Below, in pieces: positions 54,786-64,000 of a DNA stretch of 64,000 nucleotides. The DNA is from Sva-07 sp963743825 (GTDB lineage: Bacteria > Actinomycetota > Acidimicrobiia > Acidimicrobiales > Ilumatobacteraceae). Position numbers and translations under genes: made by a program. The stretch spans positions 124,001 to 188,000 of the forward strand of contig CAVURC010000004.1 in the NCBI GenBank assembly GCA_963743825.1, given 5' to 3'. Every line of letters starts with the position of its first letter. The stretch's first letter is position 1. A model generated the notes under the pieces. That model saw only the letters and a program-made list of their open reading frames with translations. It did no database searches and was not told the DNA's origin.

Positions 54786-55722
54786 ATGCTCGCCCAACTC
54801 ACCGCAGCGGACCCCTGGAGGTTCCAGTTCCATCCGGAAGTCTGGGTCCTCGTCGGTTTCCTCACCGGCGCGTACATCTACATGGTCCGCGTGATCGGCC
54901 CCAAGGCCGTGCCGGCCGGGCCAGCCGGCGGTCACCCGGTTCAACATCGGCTGCTTCGTCGGCGCCATGTTGATGCTGTGGGTGGCGAGCGACTGGCCCG
55001 TCCACGACATCGGCGAGGAGTACCTCTACTCCGTGCACATGGGCCAGCACATGATGCTGAGCTACTTCCTCCCGCCGCTCGTGCTGATGGCGACCCCGGA
55101 ATGGTTGCTGCGGGTGCTCGTCGGCAACGGGCGGTTCTACCGGGTCGTGGTGTTCTTCACCCGGCCGGTCGTGGCCGCGGTGCTGTTCAACGCCGTCGTG
55201 ATCATCACGCACATTCCGGGCGTCGTTGCCGCGTCGGTGGAGAGCGGGCCGCTGCACTACTCGTTGCACTTCGCCGTCGTGATCTTCTCGTTGCTGATGT
55301 GGATGCCGGTCGTCGGACCGTTCCCCGAGCTGCAGATCTCACCGATCGGCAAGTGCATCTACCTCTTCATCCAGTCGCTCGTCCCGACGATCCCCGCTGC
55401 ATGGCTGACCTTCGCCGACGGCGCGGTGTACAAGACCTACGACCAGCCCGTGCGGGTGTGGGGGCTCTCGGTCGTGTTCGACCAACAGCTGGCAGGCGCG
55501 ATCATGAAGACCGGTGGCGGCATCTTCCTGTGGGCCGTCATCATCTACATCTTCTTCAAGAAGTTCGCTTCGGGCTTCGAGTACGGCAACACCTACAAAC
55601 GCCCCCGCCCGATCCCCGACGCCGAACTGACGGGCGACTCGGTGGTCGACGAGGAATCGCCGCTCACCACGGCCGACGTCGAGCGCGAGTTCGCGCAGGT
55701 GCGACCGCGTTCCATCGATTGA
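54786..55722 (+). CDS. ctaG: CtaG-like cytochrome c oxidase assembly factor (caa3_CtaG family), frame broken
   Basis: About 312 residues. RFQFHPEVWVLVGFLTGAYI, then after a break near 54935 GCFVGAMLMLWVASDWPVHD, YSVHMGQHMMLSYFLPPLVL, HYSLHFAVVIFSLLMWMPVV and LTFADGAVYKTYD. Seven helices with the His/Met-rich HMGQHM motif of the family. Needed for copper loading of caa3-type oxidases in relatives. Short hydrophilic C-terminus. Confidence 0.88.
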
Positions 55723-55761
55723 CGCGCGGCAATGGCTCCGGCCCGGTCGACCCGCGACCGG

Positions 55762-55767
55762 TAGCCT
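55762..55767 (+). promoter_or_regulatory. -10 box (TAGCCT) of serS
   Basis: TAGCCT, 7 nt (CGCGGCC), GTG at 55775; leaderless pattern. Confidence 0.6.
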
Positions 55768-55774
55768 CGCGGCC

Positions 55775-57087
55775 GTGATCGATCAGCGGCTGTTGCGCAC
55801 CGACCTCGACGGCGTGAGGGACGCGCTCGGACGGCGGGGAAGCAGTGGCGTGCTCGCCGACCTCGAGACGGCGGCGCAGCTCGACGCCCGCCTCATCGAC
55901 ATCGCCGCTCGTCGTGATGCGATTCGTGCCCGGGTCAACACGATCTCCAAGGAGGTCGGCCAGCTGCGCCGTGACGGCGATGTCGCTGCCGCCGAGCAGC
56001 TCCAGGCCGAGAGCCGTGAGCTCGGCGACGACGAACGTGTGCTCGCCGTCGAACACGACGGGGTCGCCACCGCGCTTCGCGAGTTGTTGCTGGGGATCCC
56101 GAATCTTCCGCATCCCGATGCACCCGATGGTGCCGGTGACACCGACAACCCGGTCGTCAAGGGCCCGATCGGCCCGATCGGGACCGTCGCCGAACACCTG
56201 CGGATACCTCACTGGGAGACGGCGACCGAACTCGGGGTGCTCGACAACGAACGAGCCGTCAAGATCTCCGGTGCGATGTTCACCATGCAGCGCGGCGCGG
56301 GCGCCACACTGGCGCGGGCGTTGTGCCAGTACGGCCTCGACCTCAACGCCGACGTCCACGAGGAGGTTCGGCCCCCGTCGCTGGTGACATCGGCGACGCT
56401 CACCGCCACGGGTCAACTTCCGAAGTTCGCCGATGACGCCTACGCCATCGAGCGCGACGACCTGTGGTGTATCCCGACCGCCGAAGTGCCGCTCACGTCG
56501 ATCTACGCCGACGAGACGCTCGACGACACGCAACTCCCGATCCGGATGATGGCGCACAGCGCGTCGTATCGCCGCGAGGCCGGCTCGGCCGGGCGCGACA
56601 CCCGCGGCATGCTGCGCGCCCACGAGTTCGACAAGGTCGAGATCCTGGCGCTCGCCGCTCCCGAGCAGGCACCCGCACTGCTCGACGACATGGTGGCACG
56701 CGCCGAACGGGCCATTGCCGGCCTGGGCCTCACCTACCGGATCATCGAGATCTGCACCGGTGACATGGGCCAGAGCCACCATCGCAGTTTCGACATCGAG
56801 GTGTACGCGCCGGGCGTCGACACCTGGCTGGAGGTGTCGTCGATCAGCTGGTTCAGCGACTATCAGGCCCGGCGGGCCAACATCCGGTTCCGCCGTCACG
56901 ACGCCGACGGCAAGCTCCTCAAGGGCACGGAGTTCGTGCACACGTTGAACGGCTCGGCGCTCGCCGTGCCACGCGTGTGGGCGGCGATCATCGAGACGTA
57001 TCGCAACCCCGACGGATCGGTCACGGTGCCGGAGGTGCTGCGGCCGTACATGCGCGGCATCGAGCGGATCGAGCGTGCGGTGCAGCC

Positions 57088-57091
<4 letters not shown>
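55775..57091 (+). CDS. serS: Seryl-tRNA synthetase
   Basis: 438 residues, unbroken. N-terminal coiled-coil arm for tRNA-Ser (about 30-110), then the class II core: motif 2 RREAGSAGRDTRGMLRAHEF, the SSISWFSDYQARRANIRFR stretch, and motif 3 LNGSALAVPRVWAAI. Charges serine to the tRNA-Ser isoacceptors, two of which are encoded in this window. The stop overlaps the pdxH start (ATGA). Confidence 0.97.
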
Positions 57092-57760
<669 letters not shown>

Positions 57761-57920
57761 TCGTTGCGCGCTCCCCGTGTCTGCGTCAGCGCAAACATCG
57801 ATCGAGTGTGTTGCGGCTGACGAAGAAGCTCGATCTCAGCCGGTGGTGGAGTACGAGCCAATCGGAAAACGGCACCGTGCCAGGGTTGAACACGTGGGTT
57901 GCAGAAGCGAGGCTGTGGCA

Positions 57921-58610
57921 ATGAGTGCAGCGAAGGTGCTGGTTGTCGACGACGAGCCGACGGTGCGCGAGGTGGTGGCCGGCTATCTGCGCCGCGACGG
58001 CCACGAGGTGTTCGAGGCCGCCGACGGCACGACCGCCCTGGAACTCCTCGAAACCAATCCACCCGATCTCATCGTGCTCGACATGATGCTCCCCGGGGTG
58101 AACGGTCTCGACGTGCTCCGCCGGGTCCGAACCACGAGTGACGTGCCGGTGATCATGTTGACCGCCCGCGCCGAGGAGTCCGATCGCGTTGCGGGGCTCG
58201 AACTCGGTGCCGACGACTATGTCGTCAAGCCGTTCTCGCCGCGCGAGCTCGCGGCGCGCGTCAACGGGGTCCTGCGCCGGGCCAACGGCCGCACGACCGC
58301 TGCGCCCGGGCCGATCGTGTACGGCGAGCTGATGATCGAGCCACTCAGCCGCCAGGTGACGCTCGACGGCAAGAACGTCGAGATGACCCCGAAGGAGTTC
58401 GACGTGCTGGCCTTCCTGGCGTCGTCGCCCCGCCAGGTCTTCTCCAGGGCACAACTCCTCGAATCGGTGTGGCAGTCGTCGCCCGAATGGCAGGACCCGG
58501 CGACGGTCACGGTGCACGTTCGTCGCATCCGCAACAAGATCGAGATCGATCCCGAGACCCCACGTTGGATCAGCACGGTGTGGGGCGTCGGGTACCGATT
58601 CGAGCCATGA
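57921..58610 (+). CDS. OmpR-family response regulator
   Basis: 229 residues. Receiver with acidic pocket VVDDEPTVRE, phospho-acceptor Asp in LIVLDMMLPG, Thr in MLTARAEE and Lys in VVKPFSP. C-terminal winged helix (MTPKEFDVLAFLASSPRQVFSR ... VTVHVRRIRNKI ... WGVGYRF). Binds DNA when phosphorylated by the kinase encoded next. Targets unknown. Confidence 0.93.
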   Translation: MSAAKVLVVDDEPTVREVVAGYLRRDGHEVFEAADGTTALELLETNPPDLIVLDMMLPGVNGLDVLRRVRTTSDVPVIMLTARAEESDRVAGLELGADDYVVKPFSPRELAARVNGVLRRANGRTTAAPGPIVYGELMIEPLSRQVTLDGKNVEMTPKEFDVLAFLASSPRQVFSRAQLLESVWQSSPEWQDPATVTVHVRRIRNKIEIDPETPRWISTVWGVGYRFEP

Positions 58611-58616
58611 GCGACA

Positions 58617-59629
58617 ATGATCCCGAAGTCGCCGGTGAACCGTCTCGGCCTGCGGTTCCTCGCGGCGATGCTTGCAGTGCTCGGCGTCGCCATCGTGATG
58701 ATCGCGCATCGCCGCGCAGTCGATGTTCATCAACGACCACGACCTGCGACTCCTGATGTGGGCCCTCGTGCCGGCGGTGCTCGGCGCGGCGATCGTCGCC
58801 GTCCTCATGGCTCGTCCTGTGGCTCGCGATGCGAACCGGATCTGCGACGCCGCGATGCGCGTCGCCGACGGTGATCTGACCGCGCGTACCGGGGTCACGC
58901 GCAGCGACGAACTGGGTGAGGCGGCGGCGATGTTCGACGTCATGGTGGACCGCCTCGATGCCATCGAACGCGAACGGGCCCTCATGCTGTCGTCGATCTC
59001 GCACGACCTGCGCACGCCGCTCACGGCGCTCCGGGCGTCGGTCGAGGCGATTCGCGACGGTGTTGCTGCTGATCCCGACCAGTACCTCTCCGGCATGGAA
59101 CGCCAGGTGCGTGCGCTGTCGGCATTGGTCGACGACCTCCAACTCCACAGCCGGCTCATCAGTGGAACGATCGAGCTGCGTCGGATGCGACTCGATCTCA
59201 CCGAACTCGCCGACGAGGCGATGGAGACCGTGCGGCCGATCGCTTCGGCCCGCAACATCGCCCTCCTGCTCGAAGCGACCCAGCGTGTGCTCGTCGACGC
59301 CGACGGCTCACAGCTCGCACGGGTGGTTCGCAACCTGCTGGAGAACGCGATCCGTCACGCCCCCGACGGCTCGGTGGTGCTCGTGCAGATCGATGAGCGC
59401 GACGCCTTCGCCACGCTGCGCGTCGTCGATCAGGGCCCCGGTTTCCCGACCGACTTCAAGGACCACGCCTTCGAACCGTTCACCCGGGCCGATCCCGGCC
59501 CGTGACACCCGCACCGGCACCGCCGGGCTCGGGTTGTCGATCGCCCGCGGCATCGTCACCGCCCACGGCGGCTCGATCGCCGTCGGTGACGGCCCCGGCG
59601 GCGTCGTCGAAGTGCTCCTTCCTGTCTGA
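58617..59629 (+). CDS. Sensor histidine kinase, frame broken twice
   Basis: About 337 residues. Helix 1 (LGLRFLAAMLAVLGVAIVMI), a short exposed loop, helix 2 (LLMWALVPAVLGAAIVAVLM), HAMP (MARPVARDANRICDAAMRVA), then the H box SSISHDLRTPLTALRAS (His), N box NLLENAIRHAP, G1 DQGPGF and G2 GLGLSIARGIV. Breaks near 58710 and 59500. An upstream ATG at 58607 overlaps the regulator stop but is in the wrong frame as read. The sensor loop is too short for a ligand domain. Confidence 0.9.
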
Positions 59630-59634
59630 GGTTG

Positions 59635-60239
59635 TCAGCCGCCGGCCAGGTGGTTGCCGCCTCGACGAGACCGTCGATGAGCGACTCGGTGTGTGGGGTG
59701 AGGCCGGGCCCCTCCCAGTCCCACCACAGCGGGCTCGACCCACGTACTCGAGGAGGAAGTTCGATCTGGACGCCACCGTCGCGGGTGAGGTTGACCGGGT
59801 TTCGATCGTGGAGACCACGGAGCTGTTCGGGGATCGCATCGATGTCGGTCACGATGTCGTAGGCGGGCAGCGATCGTCGCAACGATGCGCCGACATGGTG
59901 GGCGAAGATCCGATTCCCACCACCGAGCAGCAACGAGGAGAACAGGCCACGACGACCGTATCCGTGCACGGTGACCACGATGTCGACGTGGTCGATGAAG
60001 GCGCTGAGTTGCGCCGACTCCTCCGGCCTGACGTGGATGGAGGGGAGATGTTCACGCATCCCGTCGGGTTGGATCACCGCATAGAGCGATGCCGAGGCCC
60101 GTTCGGCGGCCCGCGTGGCGATCACGTCGGTCATCGCTTCGAGGGCGCCGCCGTGATACGCCATGAAGCCCACCCGTCCCCGAAGCTCGCTGACCTCCTC
60201 GACCCCGGGCGCTCCGAGGAGGGCGGCAAAGGCGGTCAT
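59635..60239 (-). CDS. Poly-gamma-glutamate hydrolase-like protein (PghP/DUF867 family)
   Basis: About 200 residues. RVGFMAYHGGALEAMTDVIA gives the His of the zinc-peptidase-like fold, and IDHVDIVVTVHGYGRRGLF the second His; an LPSIHVRPEESAQL loop lies between. Members cleave poly-gamma-glutamate in phage and Bacillus, but in actinobacteria the substrate is unknown. No signal peptide. As read, the frame runs past 59635 into the kinase gene; a break near 59655 would give the end NHLAGG and stop. Confidence 0.6.
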
Positions 60240-60266
60240 CGCACCATGATCGCAGCATGTGCGCCG

Positions 60267-60272
60267 TACAGT
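60267..60272 (+). promoter_or_regulatory. -10 box (TACAGT) of orn
   Basis: TACAGT, 7 nt (GACGTCG), ATG at 60280; leaderless pattern. Confidence 0.6.
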
Positions 60273-60279
60273 GACGTCG

Positions 60280-60846
60280 ATGCTCGTGTGGATGGACCTG
60301 GAAATGACCGGACTCGACCACACGGCCGATGTGATCGTCGAGATTGCAACGATCATCACCGACGACGACCTCCAGATCATCGCGGAAGGTCCGGATCTCG
60401 TGATCCATCAACCCGACGACGTGCTGGCGCGTATGGACCCGTTCGTGGTCGACATGCACACCAAGTCCGGCCTGCTCGACCAGATCAAGGCGTCGACGGT
60501 CAGCCTCGACGTCGCCGGTGCCGCGACGCTGGAGTTCATCAAGCAGCACGTTCCCGAACCGGCCAGCGTGCCGCTGTGCGGCAACTCCATCGGCACCGAT
60601 CGTCGATTCCTCGCCGCCTACCTGCCCGAGATCGAGAACTACCTCCACTACCGCTCGATCGACGTGTCGAGCGTGAAGGAACTCGTGAAGCGGTGGTACC
60701 CGGACATCGACGCGAACCGTCCCCGAGGCCAGGGTTCGCATCGGGCACTCGACGACATCCGCGAGTCGATCCGCGAGATGACCTACTACCGCGAGCACGT
60801 GTTCGTCGCGGCACCTGTGCCGGCGCCCGACTCACCGATTGTCTGA
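60280..60846 (+). CDS. orn: Oligoribonuclease
   Basis: 188 residues, unbroken. DEDDh exonuclease: WMDLEMTGLD (Asp, Glu), CGNSIGTDRRFL (Asp), GSHRALDDIRES (His, Asp). Degrades 2-5 nt RNAs, and also pGpG, the breakdown product of cyclic di-GMP, tying it loosely to the GGDEF enzymes at the start of the window. Confidence 0.96.
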   Translation: MLVWMDLEMTGLDHTADVIVEIATIITDDDLQIIAEGPDLVIHQPDDVLARMDPFVVDMHTKSGLLDQIKASTVSLDVAGAATLEFIKQHVPEPASVPLCGNSIGTDRRFLAAYLPEIENYLHYRSIDVSSVKELVKRWYPDIDANRPRGQGSHRALDDIRESIREMTYYREHVFVAAPVPAPDSPIV

Positions 60847-60857
60847 TCAGGAGCCGG

Positions 60858-60863
60858 TAGGTT
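60858..60863 (+). promoter_or_regulatory. -10 box (TAGGTT) of the quinone oxidoreductase gene
   Basis: TAGGTT, 7 nt (CCGCAGC), ATG at 60871; leaderless pattern. Confidence 0.6.
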
Positions 60864-60870
60864 CCGCAGC

Positions 60871-61847
60871 ATGCGTGCAGTCGTGCTCCGATCCCACGGT
60901 GGTCCCGAAGTCCTCACGATCGAGGAGGTCGACGATCCCACGCCAGGTCGTGACGAGATCGTGGTCGACGTCGAGCACACCGCGATCAACCGGGCCGACA
61001 TCCTGCAGCGGATGGGGCTGTATCCCGATCCGCGGCGCACCGCGATCGAGATCCCCGGACTCGAGTACTCCGGTGTGATCAGTGCGCTCGGCGCCGATGT
61101 CGTCGGGTGGTCGGTCGGTGACCGAGCCATGGGCATCGAGGCGGGCGGCTGCTACGCCGACAAGGTCGTCACCCACGCGCGTCAGGCACTGCCGGTGCCG
61201 TCAGCGGTCGTGTCGGCCGACGCTGCCGCGATTCCCGAGGTGTTCCTCACCGCGTGGGATGCCCTCGTCGTGCAGGGCGGCCTCACGAGCGGCCGTTGGG
61301 CTCTCGTCCACGCCGGCGCGTCGGGGGTCGGCACCGCGGCGATCCAGATCGCCAAGGCAATCGGCGCTCGGATTGCCGTGACCTGCTCGGCCGGCAAGGC
61401 CGACGCGTGCCGTGGCCTCGGCGCCGACGTGGTGCTCGAACGCAGTCCGGCCGATTGGCTGGGCGAACTTGCGTTCGGCGATTCCCGGCGGGGTCGACGT
61501 CGTGCTCGACGTGATCGGCGGAGACGAGGCCGATCGCAACCTGCAGGCCGCGCGCATCGGATGGCACGATCATCCAGGTGGGGCTGATGGGCGGGGGATC
61601 GGCGCCGGTCAACATCGGCCTGATCCTGTCGAAGCGACTCACCTGGATCGGCACCACGCTGAGGGCCCGGCCACTCGAGCGCAAGCTGGCGTTGAGCCAA
61701 CGGTTCATCGACGAGATGCTCCCGTTGTTCGACGCCGGGAGCCTGAAGCCCGTGATCGATTCTCGCTACCCGTTCGAGCAGATCGCTGACGCGCACCTGC
61801 ACATGGAAGCGAACGCGAACATCGGCAAGATCGTCATCGATCTCTGA
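60871..61847 (+). CDS. NADPH:quinone oxidoreductase (zeta-crystallin/PIG3 family), frame broken
   Basis: About 325 residues. MDR-fold enzyme without zinc: INRADILQRMGLYPDP, the PIG3-like GLEYSGVISALG, the NADPH loop HAGASGVGTAAIQIAKAIG, then after breaks near 61480 and 61560 VDVVLDVIGGDEADRNLQA, VGLMGGGSAPVNIGLIL and a C-terminus ending NANIGKIVIDL. One- or two-electron reduction of quinones or related carbonyls. Confidence 0.88.
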
Positions 61848-61865
61848 GAGATTCGCGAAACCCCC

Positions 61866-61894
61866 TTGACCGAACCCCGCTCGGCGTGGTTGTG
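61866..61894 (+). promoter_or_regulatory. Possible promoter of the whiB leader
   Basis: TTGACC at 61866-61871 is a good -35. A weak -10 (GTTGTG, 61889-61894) follows after 17 nt. A hairpin (GGGCACAG / CTGTGCCC) lies just downstream, before the small ORF. Confidence 0.35.
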
Positions 61895-61951
61895 TGTCAA
61901 CTCGGGCACAGAACGCTGTGCCCGTCGATCTGCGAAGCGAAAGGACGAACG

Positions 61952-62143
61952 ATGAGCATGTCACCCACGATTGCACCGTCGGTCGCCTTTGCGCGTCCGC
62001 ACGTCGGTTCGCTCGGCGCCGCCTCGTGGCCGACGAACGTCGCTCAGGGATGCAACGGACACATGTCCGTGAATCACGGCGACACGACCACCACCGAGTC
62101 CAAGCGACTCACCCCCGGCCACCTCATGGGAGCTCTGACGTAA
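61952..62143 (+). CDS. Small ORF upstream of whiB (63 residues)
   Basis: AAAGGA 7 nt before ATG is one of the better ribosome sites here. The peptide (MSMSPTIAPSVAFARPHVG ... LTPGHLMGALT) is polar with one Cys and matches nothing I know. A strong intrinsic terminator starts 21 nt after its stop, and the whiB gene starts beyond that. The order leader ORF, terminator, whiB recalls the attenuation leader of mycobacterial whiB7. It may be a regulatory ORF rather than a functional protein. Confidence 0.55.
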   Translation: MSMSPTIAPSVAFARPHVGSLGAASWPTNVAQGCNGHMSVNHGDTTTTESKRLTPGHLMGALT

Positions 62144-62164
62144 GACCGACGTCAGATCACCTCC

Positions 62165-62205
62165 AGGCCGCCGGGTTCCGACCCGGCGGCCTTTTGCGTT
62201 TTTCG
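62165..62205 (+). terminator. Intrinsic terminator between the small ORF and whiB
   Basis: 12-bp stem AGGCCGCCGGGT / ACCCGGCGGCCT with TCCG loop, then TTTGCGTTTTT. The clearest T-tailed terminator in the window. Confidence 0.85.
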
Positions 62206-62239
62206 GTCCCGACCCATCCATCCCACGAAAGCACTCGAC

Positions 62240-62704
62240 ATGACACTCCTCGACATCAGCACCCCGACCATCACATCCACCAGCACATCCAGCCTCACGC
62301 CCACCGACTTCCACGAACAGGACAGCATCATGAACACCGCAACCATCACCAGCCGCTCGGTGCTCATCGAGCCCCGAGAACCCGACAGTCCGCGGCCGCC
62401 CGGCGCGGCGGAGACACGGTCACCGGTGGCCCGTTGCGCCGACGGCCACGGCACGATGACGGGGTTGTTCTTCTCCGACAACGTCATCGACATCGCCAGG
62501 GCCAAGGCCATGTGCGCGCTGTGCCCGTTGCAGGCATCCTGCCTCGCGGGGGCACTCGAGCGCCAGGAGCCATGGGGTGTGTGGGGCGGCGAGCTGCTGT
62601 CCGGCGGCCGCATCATCGCCAACAAGCGCCCGTGTGGCCGTCCACCCAAGCACCCTCGACCCGCCGTCGTCATCGACGAACTCGGGCCGGTTGCCGTCGC
62701 CTGA
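62240..62704 (+). CDS. WhiB-family iron-sulfur transcription factor with AT-hook-like tail
   Basis: 154 residues from ATG 62240, or 124 from ATG 62330. Four cluster cysteines: ARCADG, then AMCALCPLQASC (CxxC, x5, C), followed by the family turn EPWGVWGGELL. The tail RPCGRPPKHPRPA is an AT-hook-like GRP motif, as in WhiB7, which binds AT-rich DNA next to the -35 box together with the main sigma factor. The N-terminus is Ser/Thr-rich, low complexity. Which of the two starts is used is not clear. Confidence 0.88.
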   Translation: MTLLDISTPTITSTSTSSLTPTDFHEQDSIMNTATITSRSVLIEPREPDSPRPPGAAETRSPVARCADGHGTMTGLFFSDNVIDIARAKAMCALCPLQASCLAGALERQEPWGVWGGELLSGGRIIANKRPCGRPPKHPRPAVVIDELGPVAVA

Positions 62705-62718
62705 CCACGGCCGAATCC

Positions 62719-62772
62719 CCGTTTGCGTCACGTTTTCGTTGACCCCCCGCATCGAAAGCGTGACGCAAACGG
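62719..62772. terminator. 20-bp inverted repeat after whiB
   Basis: Arms CCGTTTGCGTCACGTTTTCG and its complement at 62753-62772 pair with one G-T wobble around a 14-nt loop. Likely terminator of whiB. Confidence 0.65.
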
Positions 62773-62838
62773 TTGGGGGGACCGGTGAACAAACACGAAG
62801 ATCGCGTTGGCCGAACGGGCCGGCAGAAGCGCCCTCGG

Positions 62839-62844
62839 TAGCCT
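62839..62844 (+). promoter_or_regulatory. -10 box (TAGCCT) of the TlpA-like gene
   Basis: TAGCCT, 7 nt (CGACAGT), GTG at 62852; leaderless pattern. Confidence 0.6.
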
Positions 62845-62851
62845 CGACAGT

Positions 62852-63448
62852 GTGAAGATCCGTCCGCGACTCCTCGTCGGCTCGCTCGTCGCAGCCGTCG
62901 CCGTCGTCGGCGTGTTCGCCTGGACCCAGCGCCCCGACGACAACTCCGGCGACCTCGATGCGCAGCTCAGCGATCCGGGAGCGGTGGTCACCTTCCCGAA
63001 CGACGGACTCGGCAACGAGGCAGTCCAGGGCACCGCGTTCCCCGATGTGACACTCGCCGACGCCGACGGCAACGACGTCACCACCGCCGACCTGCTCGGC
63101 GAGCCGCTGGTCGTCAATCTCTGGTTCTCCACGTGTCCGCCATGCGCCAAGGAACTCCCTGCCTTCGCCGAGGTCGATGCGGAGCGCGACGACGTGCGAT
63201 TCGTCGGTGTCAACACGATCGACTCGGTCGAGGTGATGGAACGCTTCGCCGGCGAACGCGGTGTGCAGTACGACCTGTTCCGCGACGATTTCGCCGAGCT
63301 GGCCGATGGTGTCGGCGCCGTCGCCTTTCCCGTCACGCTGTTCGTCACGTCCGACGGCACGATCGTCGAGCAGTCCGGTGCACTGGATGCCGATGAACTC
63401 CGAGCCAAGATCGACCAGTTGATGCTCGAGGAGAGCAAGTTGACATGA
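62852..63448 (+). CDS. TlpA-like membrane-anchored thioredoxin
   Basis: 198 residues. N-terminal signal anchor (LLVGSLVAAVAVVGVFAW), spacer, then a thioredoxin fold: VVNLWFSTCPPCAKELPAF with active site CPPC, VGVNTIDSVEVMERFAGE and cis-Pro in AFPVTLFV. Likely an extracytoplasmic reductant fed by the CcdA protein encoded next (ATGA overlap), for cytochrome c or CuA maturation. That suits the caa3 oxidase in this window. Confidence 0.9.
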   Translation: MKIRPRLLVGSLVAAVAVVGVFAWTQRPDDNSGDLDAQLSDPGAVVTFPNDGLGNEAVQGTAFPDVTLADADGNDVTTADLLGEPLVVNLWFSTCPPCAKELPAFAEVDAERDDVRFVGVNTIDSVEVMERFAGERGVQYDLFRDDFAELADGVGAVAFPVTLFVTSDGTIVEQSGALDADELRAKIDQLMLEESKLT

Positions 63449-64000
63449 GCCTGTCGTTCATCCGCGGCATGGTGGCCGCGGTCAATCCGTGCGGGTTCAT
63501 CCTGCTGCCGACGTATCTCATGTACTTCCTCGGCATGCAGGGGTCGCTCCCCGGCACCCAGCGCGCCACGATGCGTCGGGCGCTGCTCGTCAGCGCCGCG
63601 GTCTCGGCCGGCTTCTTGTCGGTGTTCCTCGTTGCCGGCGTGATCTCCTACAACTTCACCAACTGGATCAACGAGAACGCCAAGTACGCGACCGGCGGCA
63701 TCGGTGCGGCACTCGTCATCCTCGGCATTGCGATGCTGTTCGGGTACAAGGTCCCCTTCATGACGCCGAACATCAACACCGGAGGTGACACTCCGGAACG
63801 CACCATGCGGGCCATGTTCGTGTTCGGCATCGCCTACGCCGTCGCCTCCATCGGCTGCACGATCGGGCTCTTCATCGCCACGGTGTTCAGCACGACGGCG
63901 CGTGAGGGCGTGGTGGCCGGCGTCGGCAACGTACTGGCCTATGGCGCCGGGATGGCCCTGCTCGTCAGCGCCCTCACGATTGCGTTGGCATCGGCCAACA
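63445..64000 (+). CDS. ccdA: Cytochrome c biogenesis protein CcdA/DsbD-type, 3' end outside the window
   Basis: 185 residues to the window edge. Membrane protein with the two redox cysteines in helices: AAVNPCGFILLPTYLMYFLG (CGF with adjacent Pro) and VASIGCTIGLFIATVF. Passes electrons from cytoplasmic thioredoxin across the membrane to the TlpA-like protein. ATG overlaps the upstream stop. Confidence 0.92.
   Translation, partial: MSLSFIRGMVAAVNPCGFILLPTYLMYFLGMQGSLPGTQRATMRRALLVSAAVSAGFLSVFLVAGVISYNFTNWINENAKYATGGIGAALVILGIAMLFGYKVPFMTPNINTGGDTPERTMRAMFVFGIAYAVASIGCTIGLFIATVFSTTAREGVVAGVGNVLAYGAGMALLVSALTIALASAN

Noticed and set aside
58607..58620. Histidine kinase start at ATG 58607 overlapping the regulator stop
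   Set aside because: That frame gives a polar non-membrane N-terminus and closes; ATG 58617 opens directly into the expected basic segment and first membrane helix. It could still be right if a base is missing.

Overview
The window is high-GC DNA from an actinobacterium. A WhiB protein, the ClpS/DUF2017 gene pair, a cytochrome c oxidase subunit II fused to cytochrome c, and side-by-side type IV and Tad pilus loci fit Acidimicrobiia (Ilumatobacter-like). That placement is inference; there is no rRNA gene. Many housekeeping genes are broken by single-base frame changes while the protein keeps reading in the next frame. The likely cause is uncorrected indels in a noisy-read assembly, so broken genes are annotated as one CDS across the breaks and break positions are approximate.

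Layout. 1-9.15 kb: an imperfect tandem repeat of about 4.37 kb, each copy with tRNA-Arg(ACG), a membrane diguanylate cyclase, a PLP aminotransferase, an omega-amidase-like nitrilase and a GNAT acetyltransferase. The junction cuts the GNAT gene of copy 1 and the LysM/transglycosylase gene of copy 2. 9.4-12.45 kb: msrA, a CoA-transferase and a second aminotransferase. 12.7-17.4 kb: three overlapping genes for surface or pilus proteins, including a prepilin carrying a von Willebrand A (VWA) domain. 17.5-25.5 kb: an ABC exporter, a secreted alpha/beta hydrolase, two tRNA-Ser genes, a Roadblock/GTPase/effector module, tadA (tRNA deaminase), SRP RNA and a 5'-3' exonuclease. 25.6-34.7 kb: a type IV pilus locus (coiled-coil protein, PilB, PilC, PilD, PilT, PilA). 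34.95-44.8 kb, minus strand: a Tad pilus operon (prepilin peptidase, CpaB-like, MinD-like, TadA, TadB, TadC, Flp-like, three TadE-like proteins) ending in a large LysM-BTAD protein. 45-46.9 kb: DUF2017, clpS, ctaB. 47-55.7 kb: an aa3/caa3-type oxidase cluster. It opens with subunit I-like and III-like paralogues in which the heme/copper ligand positions I could align are replaced, followed by an unknown membrane protein, then the real CtaC, CtaD, CtaE, subunit IV and CtaG. 55.8-64 kb: serS, pdxH, a two-component system, a poly-gamma-glutamate hydrolase-like gene, orn, a quinone oxidoreductase, a whiB gene behind a small ORF and a terminator, and a TlpA-like/CcdA pair.

Regulation. At least nine genes have a TAnnnT hexamer exactly 7 nt before the start codon and no Shine-Dalgarno sequence. 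The same hexamer lies 7-8 nt before the first base of a tRNA and of the SRP RNA, so these mRNAs are probably leaderless. Cotranscribed genes instead overlap by ATGA or GTGA. Near-perfect palindromes centred on GTCnGAC recur, one of them inside a coding sequence.

The most unusual element is the pseudo-oxidase pair at 47.06-49.31 kb with its membrane partner to 50.47 kb. Next are the VWA pilin, the whiB attenuation-like leader and the leaderless promoter rule.
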